A stretch of 64,000 nucleotides of DNA from Pelagibacteraceae bacterium AG-390-C22. GTDB lineage: Bacteria > Pseudomonadota > Alphaproteobacteria > Pelagibacterales > Pelagibacteraceae. Within the stretch, counting starts at the first letter, position 1, and each line of letters starts with the position of its first letter. The translations under genes were made by a program, and so were the position numbers. The DNA lies in the NCBI GenBank assembly GCA_003278125.1, contig QCGX01000001.1, positions 62,001 through 126,000 of the forward strand, in the 5' to 3' direction. Positions 1 to 9,642 of the stretch are shown one piece after another. The notes under the pieces are model-generated. The model searched no databases and had not been told where the DNA came from. It saw nothing but the letters and a program-made list of their open reading frames with translations.

Positions 1-381
1 AATATAAAAAATGATTTCTTTATTAAAGGCGATTATGAAAAATTAATTGAAGTTTTTTCAAATATTATTGACAACAGTATAAAATATTCAGAAAAAAATA
101 AAAAGATTGAGGTTAATTGTGGGCAAGGTAACGGAAAAGTAATAGGAGACTCTTACACCGTGTCCATTAAAGATAACGGTATTGGGATTCCAACTGAGCA
201 ACTTCCGAGAATTACAGAAAGATTTTTTAGAGTTGATGCAGCTAAAAGTAAAAAAGTTGGTGGTACTGGACTTGGAATGGCGATCGTGAAGCACATTGTT
301 AATCAGCATAGAGGTGAGTTAGAAATAAAAAGTGAGGCTCAAAGTGGCACCGAAATAAAGGTTCATTTTTCTAAATTTTAG
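1..381 (+). CDS. phoR: Phosphate regulon sensor histidine kinase, C-terminal part (5' truncated by window edge)
   Basis: Frame open from base 1; HATPase motifs NIIDNSIKYS, DNGIGIP, GGTGLGMAIVKHI; upstream of pst genes. Confidence 0.8.
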   Translation, partial: NIKNDFFIKGDYEKLIEVFSNIIDNSIKYSEKNKKIEVNCGQGNGKVIGDSYTVSIKDNGIGIPTEQLPRITERFFRVDAAKSKKVGGTGLGMAIVKHIVNQHRGELEIKSEAQSGTEIKVHFSKF

Positions 382-444
382 CAAATATTAAAGTTTAATT
401 ATATTTTGTCTTGAGATAGACAGCAAAATAGGTAAAATTCTAGT

Positions 445-1056
445 ATGACTAGAATAACAAATTATATAATTCTGGTTTTATTAACTATAACATTTACAAC
501 TGTTAAGGCAGATGTAAACTTAATTGAGAAAACTTTACGTTCTCAACCTCTTACTGTTTTTGATCTTGGACTTTTAAGACTAAAAAACGATCTTGAGCTC
601 GCCAAAAACGATTTAGTTCTTGAAGTAGATAATAAAAATATATCTACAATTTATACTGAAGCTTTATTTTCTAGAAGAGACGATGGAATTCAATTAATTG
701 TGTCAACACCGATGAGCACTCATTTAAATGCTAACTCGTACATGGTGGACTCAATTAAATGTAGAAAAATTTTTGAAAAAATTAAAAATAATCTTTTAAA
801 AGGTCAAAACGAGAGCAATATGATTCACTCTAAAGCTGCATCTTATTTAACTGAAGTATTCACTGCTCCAACACAATGGAATGCTTGGAGATATGATAAA
901 GGTTTTACTCAAAAATTAGTTAACTTTGTACAACTAGAAGTTACATTAAAGCCAACTCAATCCTACGCAGTTAAGAATAAAGTAAGACCTTTTAGTTGCG
1001 GAGGGTCTTTAGCCTCTGAGTATCAACAAATCGAGATAACTAGAAAGTTCAACTAA
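445..1056 (+). CDS. Secreted hypothetical protein (N-terminal signal peptide) between phoR and pstS
   Basis: 203-aa ORF with hydrophobic N-terminus ending VKA-D; no family recognised. Confidence 0.75.
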   Translation: MTRITNYIILVLLTITFTTVKADVNLIEKTLRSQPLTVFDLGLLRLKNDLELAKNDLVLEVDNKNISTIYTEALFSRRDDGIQLIVSTPMSTHLNANSYMVDSIKCRKIFEKIKNNLLKGQNESNMIHSKAASYLTEVFTAPTQWNAWRYDKGFTQKLVNFVQLEVTLKPTQSYAVKNKVRPFSCGGSLASEYQQIEITRKFN

Positions 1057-1066
1057 AAAGTTATCA

Positions 1067-1095
1067 TTTTAACAAATTTGTAACACATCTGTAAT
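1067..1095 (+). promoter_or_regulatory. Tandem Pho-box-like repeats upstream of pstS
   Basis: TTTTAAC-AAAT-TTGTAAC-ACAT-CTGTAAT, 11-bp periodicity as in PhoB boxes (CTGTCAT-N4-CTGTCAC). Confidence 0.6.
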
Positions 1096-1163
1096 ATTTA
1101 AGAGTCCTTTAAATTCTATGAGTCCAATGTTTGTTAATTAATTAATAAATGAAAGGATAAACA

Positions 1164-2168
1164 ATGAGAAAACTATCAATCGCTTTAGCTTCATTAGTTG
1201 CAATGTTAGTTGTAACTTCTGCTCAAGCTAGAGATCAGATTAAAATCGTAGGTTCTTCAACTGTATTCCCTTATGCAACAATCGTTGCTGAAAGATTTGG
1301 TTCGTCTGGTAAATTTAAAACACCAGTAATCGAGTCAACAGGAACAGGTGGTGGAGCTAAATTATTCTGTGCTGGAGTTGGTACAGAGCACCCAGACATA
1401 ACAAATGCATCTAGAGCTATGAAGGCTAAAGAGTATGCGCTATGTCAAAAAAATGGTGTTGAAGAAATCGTAGAGATTACAGTTGGTAACGACGGAATAA
1501 CGTTAGCTTATTCTAAAGATGCTAAACCAGTAAACTTTACAAAAAAACAATTATGGGCAGCATTAGCAAAAGAAGTTGCTAAAGATGGTGCGTTAGTACC
1601 AAATCCATATAAAAATTGGAGTGATATCGACCCATCATTACCAAACTACCCTATCAAAGTTATGGTACCTCCAGGAACATCAGGAACAAGAGATGCTTGG
1701 AATTCATTAGTAATGAAAAAAGGTATCGATGATGCTTCTAAAAAAGCTGGCGCTAAATATAAAGCGTTAAGAGAAGATGGTGCGGTAATTGAGGTAGGTG
1801 AAAACGATTCACTTATTATTCAAAAATTAACTGCGGACAAAGAAATGTTCGGTTTCTTTGGTTTCAGTTATTTCTTAGCTGCAAAAGATAAATTGCAAGC
1901 TGCAAGCATTGAAGGTGGTCAACCAAGTCTATCTTCGATTCAAGATTACAGTTACGCAGTTGCAAGACCTTTATTCTTCTACGTGAAAAAAGCTCACGTG
2001 GGCGTTGTACCTGGCTTACATGAATTTGTAAAAGAGTTCACAAGTAAAAAAGCTATGGGTAAAAAAGGTTACTTAACTGATATCGGGCTAGTACCTCTAG
2101 ATGGCAAGTTATACAAAACATCTAGAACTAACGCTACGAAGTTAGTTAACATGCCTGCTAAGAAGTAG
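1164..2168 (+). CDS. pstS: Phosphate ABC transporter substrate-binding protein PstS
   Basis: Signal peptide, IKIVGSSTVFPYA, PPGTSGTRDAW motifs; followed by pstCAB. Confidence 0.95.
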   Translation: MRKLSIALASLVAMLVVTSAQARDQIKIVGSSTVFPYATIVAERFGSSGKFKTPVIESTGTGGGAKLFCAGVGTEHPDITNASRAMKAKEYALCQKNGVEEIVEITVGNDGITLAYSKDAKPVNFTKKQLWAALAKEVAKDGALVPNPYKNWSDIDPSLPNYPIKVMVPPGTSGTRDAWNSLVMKKGIDDASKKAGAKYKALREDGAVIEVGENDSLIIQKLTADKEMFGFFGFSYFLAAKDKLQAASIEGGQPSLSSIQDYSYAVARPLFFYVKKAHVGVVPGLHEFVKEFTSKKAMGKKGYLTDIGLVPLDGKLYKTSRTNATKLVNMPAKK

Positions 2169-2183
2169 TAGTATCAATTAAAC

Positions 2184-2210
2184 AAAAAGGGGGTATTTTA
2201 CCCCCTTTTT
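2184..2210 (+). terminator. Intrinsic terminator/attenuator hairpin between pstS and pstC
   Basis: AAAAAGGGGGTA-TTT-TACCCCCTTTTT perfect stem plus U-tract. Confidence 0.8.
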
Positions 2211-2227
2211 ATCCCTGGAAGCTCATT

Positions 2228-3604
2228 ATGAATTTAATACTTGTAACTTTTATTATTCTCTTAGCTTTCACAAGTTATTATTTCGGTAGAAAAAAAGCTC
2301 TAGTTATTCAATCATCACAAAGACTTACGGCATTACCAAAATTTTATGGATATTATTTAGCTGCTTGGTGTGCTGCACCAGCATTAATAATTTTTGCTCT
2401 TTGGTCAGTTTTTGAACCATCAATAGTTAAAACATTTATTTTACAAGATTACACTGATCAGAACTTAACTAAAAATGAGCTTCAGCTTATTTACACAAAG
2501 GTTAAAGCATTAGCCGCAGGAACTTACACGGGAAATATTACTAATTTTCTAGATGAGTCTGCTAATAAGTACATTCAATTAAAAGGAATAGCTAACAGCG
2601 CTAAAGTAGCAATTATTTTAGCAATTTTAATTTTCTCTCTGAGTTTTGCGTATAGATCTGTTCAGAAAAATGATCGAATGAGAGAACCAGTAGAAATTTT
2701 TCTTAAATGGGTGTTATTTGTTGCATCATTAGGCGCAGTTTTAGTTACAATCGGAATAGTTTTTTCACTTTTATTCGAAGCGATTAGGTTTTTTCAAGCA
2801 GTAAAAATCTTTGACTTTATATTCGGAACTCATTGGTATCCTGCTAAAACTTTTGTAAGAGATGGCCAACCAGATCCTGAATTAATGAAGGATGCTTTCG
2901 GAGCTGTGCCTTTATTTGCTGGAACTTTTTTTATTGCTTTTATTGCAATGTGTGTTGCCATCCCCATAGGTTTGCTGAGTGGGATATATCTATCTGAGTA
3001 TGCTGGAAGAGGCGTAAGAAAATATGCGAAACCTATTATTGAGATTTTAGCTGGTATTCCAACAGTGGTATATGGTTTTTTTGCAGCTTTAACCGTCGGT
3101 CCTTTTGTTAAAGAAATTGGTAACGCTATGGGTTTAGAAGTTTCAGCGGAGAGCGCTTTAGCTGCAGGAGCAGTTATGGGAGTAATGATAATTCCTTTTA
3201 TTTCAAGTCTAAGCGATGACGTTATGACGGCAGTACCTCAAAATTTAAGAGATGGGAGTTACGCAATGGGCGCAACAAAATCTGAAACTGTAAAAAAAGT
3301 AATTTTTCCAGCAGCCCTACCTGGTATCGTAGGTTCGATACTTTTAGCAGTATCGAGAGCGGTAGGAGAAACAATGATTGTTGTAATGGCCTCAGGACTA
3401 GCGGCTAATCTTACAATGAATCCCCTTGAATCAACTTCAACCATTACAGCGCAAATTGTAGTAATTTTAATTGGAGATCAACAATTTGGAGATCCAAAAA
3501 CTCAATCAGCTTTTGCATTAGGAATATCTTTATTTATAGTAACTTTACTCTTAAATGTAATCGCTCTTTCAGTTGTTAAAAAATATAGGGAAAAATATGA
3601 ATAG
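2228..3604 (+). CDS. pstC: Phosphate ABC transporter permease PstC (long form)
   Basis: Permease domain GIYLSEYAGRGVRKYAKPIIEILAGIPTVVYGFFA. Confidence 0.93.
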   Translation: MNLILVTFIILLAFTSYYFGRKKALVIQSSQRLTALPKFYGYYLAAWCAAPALIIFALWSVFEPSIVKTFILQDYTDQNLTKNELQLIYTKVKALAAGTYTGNITNFLDESANKYIQLKGIANSAKVAIILAILIFSLSFAYRSVQKNDRMREPVEIFLKWVLFVASLGAVLVTIGIVFSLLFEAIRFFQAVKIFDFIFGTHWYPAKTFVRDGQPDPELMKDAFGAVPLFAGTFFIAFIAMCVAIPIGLLSGIYLSEYAGRGVRKYAKPIIEILAGIPTVVYGFFAALTVGPFVKEIGNAMGLEVSAESALAAGAVMGVMIIPFISSLSDDVMTAVPQNLRDGSYAMGATKSETVKKVIFPAALPGIVGSILLAVSRAVGETMIVVMASGLAANLTMNPLESTSTITAQIVVILIGDQQFGDPKTQSAFALGISLFIVTLLLNVIALSVVKKYREKYE

Positions 3605-4868
3605 TTTTAAGAAAAATTTATTAAAAAAAAGATATAACGCTGAAAGAAGATTTCAATGGTATGGCAAAATAGCTATAGGATTAGCTTTAAGCTTTTTAGC
3701 AGTTTTTATGTTTCAGATATTTTCAAAAGGTTACTCAGCTTTCCAAAAAACTTGGATAGTAACAGAAGTTCATTATGATAAAGAATTACTTTTAATCGAT
3801 GCAGAAAGTCCATCAAAAGATGATTTAGAAAATGCAGACTACTATGATGTTGCTTACAAAGCTATGACCTCATTAGATCCTGGACTTCCTGAAGAAGAGG
3901 ATCGTCAATTGATACAAATGGTTTCGTATAAATATGAGGCAGAGGTTAAAGATCTACTTTTAAAAAATCCAGACTATCTAGGTAAAATAGTGCCCATAAA
4001 ATTAACAGCTTCTGATGATATTGATCAAGTTCATAAGGGAAATTATCCAAGAGATATCCCTGAAAAGAATAGAAGAGTAAATGATTATCAGCTGCAGATT
4101 TACGATATGCTTAATGAGAGAGGAGATATTTTATCAGAGTTTAACATTAGTTTTTTTACAAATCCTGACTCAAGAGAGGCAGAACTAGCAGGTATAGCTA
4201 GCTCGTTTATGGGAACAGTTTTTAGTATATTAGTGTGTTTAGCATTTTCATTTCCTGTTGCAGTGCTAGCTGCAATTTATCTCGAGGAATTTGCACCAAA
4301 AAATAAATTTACAGATTTTATAGAAGTAAACATTAACAATTTAGCAGCCGTTCCATCTATAGTATTTGGTTTGCTAGGTCTCGGTATTTTATTAGCAGTT
4401 TTTAATTTACCAAGATCGACACCACTTGTTGGAGGAATTACTCTGTCACTTATGACATTACCAACAATAATTATTGCTGCAAGAGCCTCTTTAAAAGCTG
4501 TTCCTCCAAGTATAAGAGAAGCTGCTTTAGCGATGGGTGCAAGCAATATGCAAACGACCATGCATCATACTGTGCCACTATCAATGCCTGGAACTTTATC
4601 TGGAACGATAATTGGCTTAGCTCAAGCTTTAGGAGAAACAGCTCCTTTAATTTTAATTGGAATGGTTGCTTTCGTGAATACAATTCCTGGCACGCCAGTT
4701 GATCCTGCTGCAAGTTTACCAGTACAGATATATATATGGTCAGAAAGTGCTGAGAGAGGTTTTGTTGAAAAAGTATCCGCATGTATTATGGTGCTTCTAG
4801 CTTTTTTAATTTTAATGAACTTGGCAGCTCAAATAGTTAGACACAAATTTGAAAAGAAATGGAGTTAA
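3597..4868 (+). CDS. pstA: Phosphate ABC transporter permease PstA (long form); track start 3573 is an alternative
   Basis: IYLEEFAPKNKFTDFIEVNINNLAAVPSIVFGLLGLG; internal ATG at 3597 overlaps the pstC stop. Confidence 0.92.
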   Translation: MNSFKKNLLKKRYNAERRFQWYGKIAIGLALSFLAVFMFQIFSKGYSAFQKTWIVTEVHYDKELLLIDAESPSKDDLENADYYDVAYKAMTSLDPGLPEEEDRQLIQMVSYKYEAEVKDLLLKNPDYLGKIVPIKLTASDDIDQVHKGNYPRDIPEKNRRVNDYQLQIYDMLNERGDILSEFNISFFTNPDSREAELAGIASSFMGTVFSILVCLAFSFPVAVLAAIYLEEFAPKNKFTDFIEVNINNLAAVPSIVFGLLGLGILLAVFNLPRSTPLVGGITLSLMTLPTIIIAARASLKAVPPSIREAALAMGASNMQTTMHHTVPLSMPGTLSGTIIGLAQALGETAPLILIGMVAFVNTIPGTPVDPAASLPVQIYIWSESAERGFVEKVSACIMVLLAFLILMNLAAQIVRHKFEKKWS

Positions 4869-5624
4869 ATGAGTAAAATAAAAGCGGAAAATGTAAATGT
4901 ATATTACGGATCTAAACAGGCATTATTTGATGTCTCTATAGATATAGCAGAAAAAGAAGTTACAGCTTTAATTGGGCCATCTGGGTGTGGAAAGTCTACT
5001 TTCTTAAGATGCTTGAACAGAATGAACGATGTTATAGATATTTGTAGAGTTGAAGGCAGTATTAAAATGGACAACCTAGAACTGAACTCAAGAAAATTAG
5101 ATGTTGTGAGACTTAGGGAAAACGTTGGTATGGTTTTTCAAAAACCCAATCCGTTCCCTAAAACAATTTATGAAAATGTAGCTTATGGGCCTACTATTCA
5201 CGGTATTGCACAGAGCAAAGAAGAAATGGATCAAATAGTTGAAACAAGTTTGAAAAAAGCTGCCCTGTGGAACGAAGTTAAAGATAGACTTGATGAAATC
5301 GGAACTGGTTTATCAGGCGGTCAACAGCAACGACTATGTATTGCAAGAGCTATATCTGTAAGCCCAGAAGTGATTCTTATGGACGAACCATGTTCAGCGC
5401 TTGACCCAATAGCAACAGCTCAAATTGAAGAACTTATTGATGATCTTAAAAAAGAGGTCACAATTGTAATAGTTACCCACTCAATGTCACAAGCAGCTAG
5501 GGTATCTCAAAAAACGGGTTTCTTTCATTTGGGAAAACTTATAGAATTTGGATCAACAGATAAAATATTTAAAAATCCTGACAAACAACAAACTCAGGAT
5601 TACATTACAGGGAGGTTTGGTTAA
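4869..5624 (+). CDS. pstB: Phosphate ABC transporter ATPase PstB
   Basis: Walker [10 protein letters not shown], signature [24 protein letters not shown]. Confidence 0.96.
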   Translation: MSKIKAENVNVYYGSKQALFDVSIDIAEKEVTALIGPSGCGKSTFLRCLNRMNDVIDICRVEGSIKMDNLELNSRKLDVVRLRENVGMVFQKPNPFPKTIYENVAYGPTIHGIAQSKEEMDQIVETSLKKAALWNEVKDRLDEIGTGLSGGQQQRLCIARAISVSPEVILMDEPCSALDPIATAQIEELIDDLKKEVTIVIVTHSMSQAARVSQKTGFFHLGKLIEFGSTDKIFKNPDKQQTQDYITGRFG

Positions 5625-6304
5625 TGAGTGAAAAACCGCACATAGTAAAATCTTACGAAGAGCAACTTCAGTTGTTAAAAGATACAATAGCGAAAATGGG
5701 AGCGGGTGTTGAGAAACAGCTAGAAAACTCCATTCAATCTTTAGTTAAAAAAGATATTAGCTTAGCAGAAAAATCTATTAAAGATGACGAATTAATCGAT
5801 AAGTATGAATTAAATATAGAAGAGCAAGTTGTAAATTTGATTGCCTTAAGGCAACCTATGGCAATTGATTTAAGAGAGACAGTTGTTGCTTTAAAAGTTT
5901 CTTCAGACTTAGAGAGAATTGGTGATTTAGCAAAAAATATCTCAAAACGATTAACTATAATTGGAACTGATTTACCTAATGATATAACTAAAAATTTCGA
6001 AATAGCTGGTTTAAAAGCATCAAAACAAGTCAATGCAGTTTTAAATTCGTATTTACATAGAGCTAAAGATACAGCAGAAAATGTTTGGAATTCTGATGAA
6101 GAAATAGATCAAATTACTAATGCTAATATGGAAGCTGCAATAAAGCATTTAGAAAAAAATAAAAACGATATACAAAAAGTAACCCAACTACTTTTCATGC
6201 TTAAAAATATTGAGAGGATTGGAGATCATGCAACCAATATTGCAGAGCAAGTTTATTTTCTGATTACAGGAGATTATTTAGAGGGAGACCGACCAAAAGG
6301 ATAA
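5624..6304 (+). CDS. phoU: Phosphate transport regulator PhoU
   Basis: PhoU repeats (ERIGDLAKNI, ERIGDHATNIAEQV). Confidence 0.95.
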   Translation: MSEKPHIVKSYEEQLQLLKDTIAKMGAGVEKQLENSIQSLVKKDISLAEKSIKDDELIDKYELNIEEQVVNLIALRQPMAIDLRETVVALKVSSDLERIGDLAKNISKRLTIIGTDLPNDITKNFEIAGLKASKQVNAVLNSYLHRAKDTAENVWNSDEEIDQITNANMEAAIKHLEKNKNDIQKVTQLLFMLKNIERIGDHATNIAEQVYFLITGDYLEGDRPKG

Positions 6305-6987
6305 TGAGGGCAAATTTATTCATAGTTGAAGATGAAATGCCCATCGTAACTTTGCTTAAATACAATTTAGAAAAAGAGGGTCACAAAGTTGATTATGCAG
6401 TCAATGGAGAAGACGCTATTAGAAATATAAAGGAAAAAAATCCTGATTTAATTTTATTAGATTGGATGTTGCCAGATATCTCAGGTGTTGAAGTCTGTAA
6501 AAATTTGAAAAGAAGCAATCTTCACAAAAATATCCCAATCATTATGTTAACAGCCAAAGGTGAAGAGGAAGACAAACTGAAAGGATTTGAAACAGGAGCT
6601 GATGACTACGTAACTAAGCCATTCAGCCAAAAAGAACTTATTGCAAGAGTTAACGCTTTATTAAAGAGATCTAAACCAAGTGTTGCCGCTGATGTTGTAG
6701 TATTTGAGGATCTAAAAGTAGATAGAGTTCAACGAAGAGTTTATAGAGCAGATAAAGAAGTTATAGTTGGTCCTACAGAATTTAAACTAATTGATTTTTT
6801 AATAAAGAATCCAAAAAGAGTATATTCGCGTGAGCAACTTCTAAATTCTGTATGGGGAGATGATATTTATGTGGAGTCCAGAACTATAGATGTTCATATA
6901 AGAAGACTAAGAAAAGCAATAAATATTGATGGCAAGAAAGATCTTATCAGAACAGTAAGATCTGCTGGCTATTCCTTAGATTCTTGA
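6304..6987 (+). CDS. phoB: Phosphate regulon response regulator PhoB
   Basis: Receiver domain plus OmpR/PhoB winged helix (VESRTIDVHIRRLRKAI). Confidence 0.94.
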   Translation: MRANLFIVEDEMPIVTLLKYNLEKEGHKVDYAVNGEDAIRNIKEKNPDLILLDWMLPDISGVEVCKNLKRSNLHKNIPIIMLTAKGEEEDKLKGFETGADDYVTKPFSQKELIARVNALLKRSKPSVAADVVVFEDLKVDRVQRRVYRADKEVIVGPTEFKLIDFLIKNPKRVYSREQLLNSVWGDDIYVESRTIDVHIRRLRKAINIDGKKDLIRTVRSAGYSLDS

Positions 6988-7493
6988 AGATCTTTTGGCT
7001 TTATAAATGATATTAATTTTCCTTTAACTTTTGATAACTTCTTCCAATCATTGAAATTAAAACTTACTTCAGCAACCGCTGCAGTAGGAAATTTTCTTTT
7101 TAAATTTTCAAATTGATCAGAGTTTTCTTTAAGACAGATTCGATTTATGAGTTCACTAATTGAAGGTTCATGATTGATTAAAAGTAAAGTTTTATAATTA
7201 TCAACTGTTTGTTTTAAGATATGAATAATTTCATCCTCACTAGCATGATAAAGCGCTTTTTTTTTAATAATTTTCTTAAAACTGATTTTTTCTGACAATA
7301 TATTTAATGTTTGTATTGTCCTTTTAGAGGACGAGCAATAAACTAAATCAAATTTTAATTTCTTTTTAATAAAAAATTCACAAATTAATTTTGCTGAATT
7401 TACCCCTCTTTTATTCAATGGCCTGTCATGATCATCTAAATCTGGAAAATCCCAGCTAGATTTAGCGTGTCTCATCGCATATAATTTAAACAT
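6969..7493 (-). CDS. sixA: SixA-like phosphohistidine phosphatase
   Basis: RHAKSSWDFPDLDDHDRPLNKRG histidine phosphatase motif. Confidence 0.85.
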   Translation of the reverse strand: MFKLYAMRHAKSSWDFPDLDDHDRPLNKRGVNSAKLICEFFIKKKLKFDLVYCSSSKRTIQTLNILSEKISFKKIIKKKALYHASEDEIIHILKQTVDNYKTLLLINHEPSISELINRICLKENSDQFENLKRKFPTAAVAEVSFNFNDWKKLSKVKGKLISFIKPKDLQESKE

Positions 7494-7515
7494 ATTTTTA
7501 ATTTAACATTTATAT

Positions 7516-9642
7516 ATGTCGAAAGCATCATTTTCAGAAAACGCTAATATTAGCAATCAACTCATAAACAGAGAATTATCTTGGCTTCAGTTTAATGATC
7601 GTGTTTTAGAAGAGTCAAAAGATAAAACAAATCCTCTATTTGAAAGAGTAAAATTTTTATCAATCGCAGGTACAAATTTAGATGAATTTTTTATGGTAAG
7701 AGTCGCTGGACTTTTTAATCAAATTAAAGATGGTTTTGACGAATTAAGCGCAGATGGATTAACTGCAGAGGATCAATTAAACAGGGTCGTATTAAAAACT
7801 AAAGATCTATTAAAGAAGCAAAACGAAGCGTTCCTAGAGTTGAAAAAAGAGCTATCAAAAGAAAAAATTTTCATTCGAAAAATGTCAGAACTAAATAAGA
7901 AGGATCTTATGTATCTAAGAGAATATTTTCAGGAAACAATTTATCCTATAATAACACCTACTGCCATCGATCCATCACATCCCTTTCCTTTTATACCAAA
8001 TAAAGGCCAAGCAATCTTATTAAGAATGAGCAGAATTAAAAAAAAAAGAGAACTAAACGCAATTATAGTTATACCAAGAGCACTTCCAAAATTTATATCT
8101 CTAAAAAATTCTGAAACAATAAATGAATTTGTCACAATTGATGACGTAATTTGTAAATTTGCAAATGAAATATTTCCAGACCATAATATCGAGGCAAGTT
8201 TGCAGTTTAAAATAATTAGAGACAGCGAAATTGAAATAGATGATGAAGCTGCTGATCTTGTGAGATATTTTGAAAAAGCAATTAAGAAAAGAATAAGGGG
8301 AAACGTAGTTAAACTTGAAGTACTCACTAATTCAAATAAAAACCTTTTAAATTTTATTTCAAAAAAATTTAAAATGGACGAAGATCATATTTATGAGGTT
8401 GAAGGATTGGTTGGAATACAAGATATAGATGAAATTTGTAAAAAGAAAGATCCAAAGCTGAGATTTAAAAAGTTTAATCCTAGAGAAGTTGAAAGATTGA
8501 AGGAATTTGATGATAAATTTTTTTCAGCTATAAGAAGTAAAGATTTTGTTGTACACCACCCTTTTGAAACTTTTGATGTAGTAATTCAATTTTTAGAAGC
8601 TGCAGCAAAAGATCCCAAAGTTATCGGTATCAAACAAACTTTGTATCGAACCACACCTGACTCTCCTATCGTAAAAGCACTAAGTAGAGCAGCAGAAAAC
8701 GGAAAAGTTGTTACAGCCGTAATAGAAATAAAAGCTCGATTTGATGAGGAAGCTAATATTGAATTATCTAGGAAACTAGAGAAAGCTGGCGTTCAAATTG
8801 TTTACGGATTCGCAAAATACAAAACGCATGCAAAAGCAAGTTTAGTTTTAAGAAAAGAAGGAGCAAAAACGCGAAGCTATGTTCACTTAGGCACAGGAAA
8901 CTATCATCCAATTAACGCAAAAATTTATACTGACTTATCACTGTTTAGCTCTAATCAAGACTTGGCCAAAGATGTTGAAAAATTTTTCAATTATGTAACT
9001 GGTTATGCAAAACCCAAAAAATTGAATAAAATTTTTATGTCTCCATTAAATAGTAGGAATTTTTTTGAAGAAAAAATTGAAAATGAAATTGTAAATGCAA
9101 GTAAAGGAAAACCTGCAGAAATATGGGCAAAAATGAATTCTCTTGTAGACCCTGGAATTATTAAGAAATTTTATGAAGCTTCAAACGCAGGAGTAAAAAT
9201 AAACTTATCAGTACGAGGCGTATGCTGCTTAAGACCTGGAGTTAAAGGTCAATCTGAAAATATAAAAGTAAAAAGCCTTATTGGCAGATTTTTAGAACAC
9301 TCAAGAATTTATTGTTTTGCAAATGGTAATTCTATGCCTTCTCGAGAGAATCAGGTATATATTTCATCAGCAGATTTAATGCCTAGAAATTTAGATAGAA
9401 GAATTGAAATTATAATTCCGATAGAAAACAATACTGTGCATGAGCAAATTTTAGATCAAATTATGTTAGCCAACTTTAAAGATAAATCAGAAACATGGTA
9501 TTTAGATAGCTTAGGAAACTATAATAAAGAACAAGAAAAAGGCTTTTCCGCACATTCCTATTTCATGAAGAACCCAAGTTTATCAGGTCGTGGTAAGTCA
9601 ATTTTAAGAGCTAAACCTCAAAATTTAAGATTGGTAAAATGA
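7516..9642 (+). CDS. ppk: Polyphosphate kinase 1
   Basis: NRELSWLQFNDRVLEE; KTHAKASLVLRKEG; YVHLGTGNYHP. Confidence 0.96.
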   Translation: MSKASFSENANISNQLINRELSWLQFNDRVLEESKDKTNPLFERVKFLSIAGTNLDEFFMVRVAGLFNQIKDGFDELSADGLTAEDQLNRVVLKTKDLLKKQNEAFLELKKELSKEKIFIRKMSELNKKDLMYLREYFQETIYPIITPTAIDPSHPFPFIPNKGQAILLRMSRIKKKRELNAIIVIPRALPKFISLKNSETINEFVTIDDVICKFANEIFPDHNIEASLQFKIIRDSEIEIDDEAADLVRYFEKAIKKRIRGNVVKLEVLTNSNKNLLNFISKKFKMDEDHIYEVEGLVGIQDIDEICKKKDPKLRFKKFNPREVERLKEFDDKFFSAIRSKDFVVHHPFETFDVVIQFLEAAAKDPKVIGIKQTLYRTTPDSPIVKALSRAAENGKVVTAVIEIKARFDEEANIELSRKLEKAGVQIVYGFAKYKTHAKASLVLRKEGAKTRSYVHLGTGNYHPINAKIYTDLSLFSSNQDLAKDVEKFFNYVTGYAKPKKLNKIFMSPLNSRNFFEEKIENEIVNASKGKPAEIWAKMNSLVDPGIIKKFYEASNAGVKINLSVRGVCCLRPGVKGQSENIKVKSLIGRFLEHSRIYCFANGNSMPSRENQVYISSADLMPRNLDRRIEIIIPIENNTVHEQILDQIMLANFKDKSETWYLDSLGNYNKEQEKGFSAHSYFMKNPSLSGRGKSILRAKPQNLRLVK

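Noticed and set aside
4277-4782. Minus-strand ORFs (94, 103 aa) within pstA
   Set aside because: Antisense to conserved permease codons, no recognisable domain; similar antisense ORFs across the window were discarded for the same reason.
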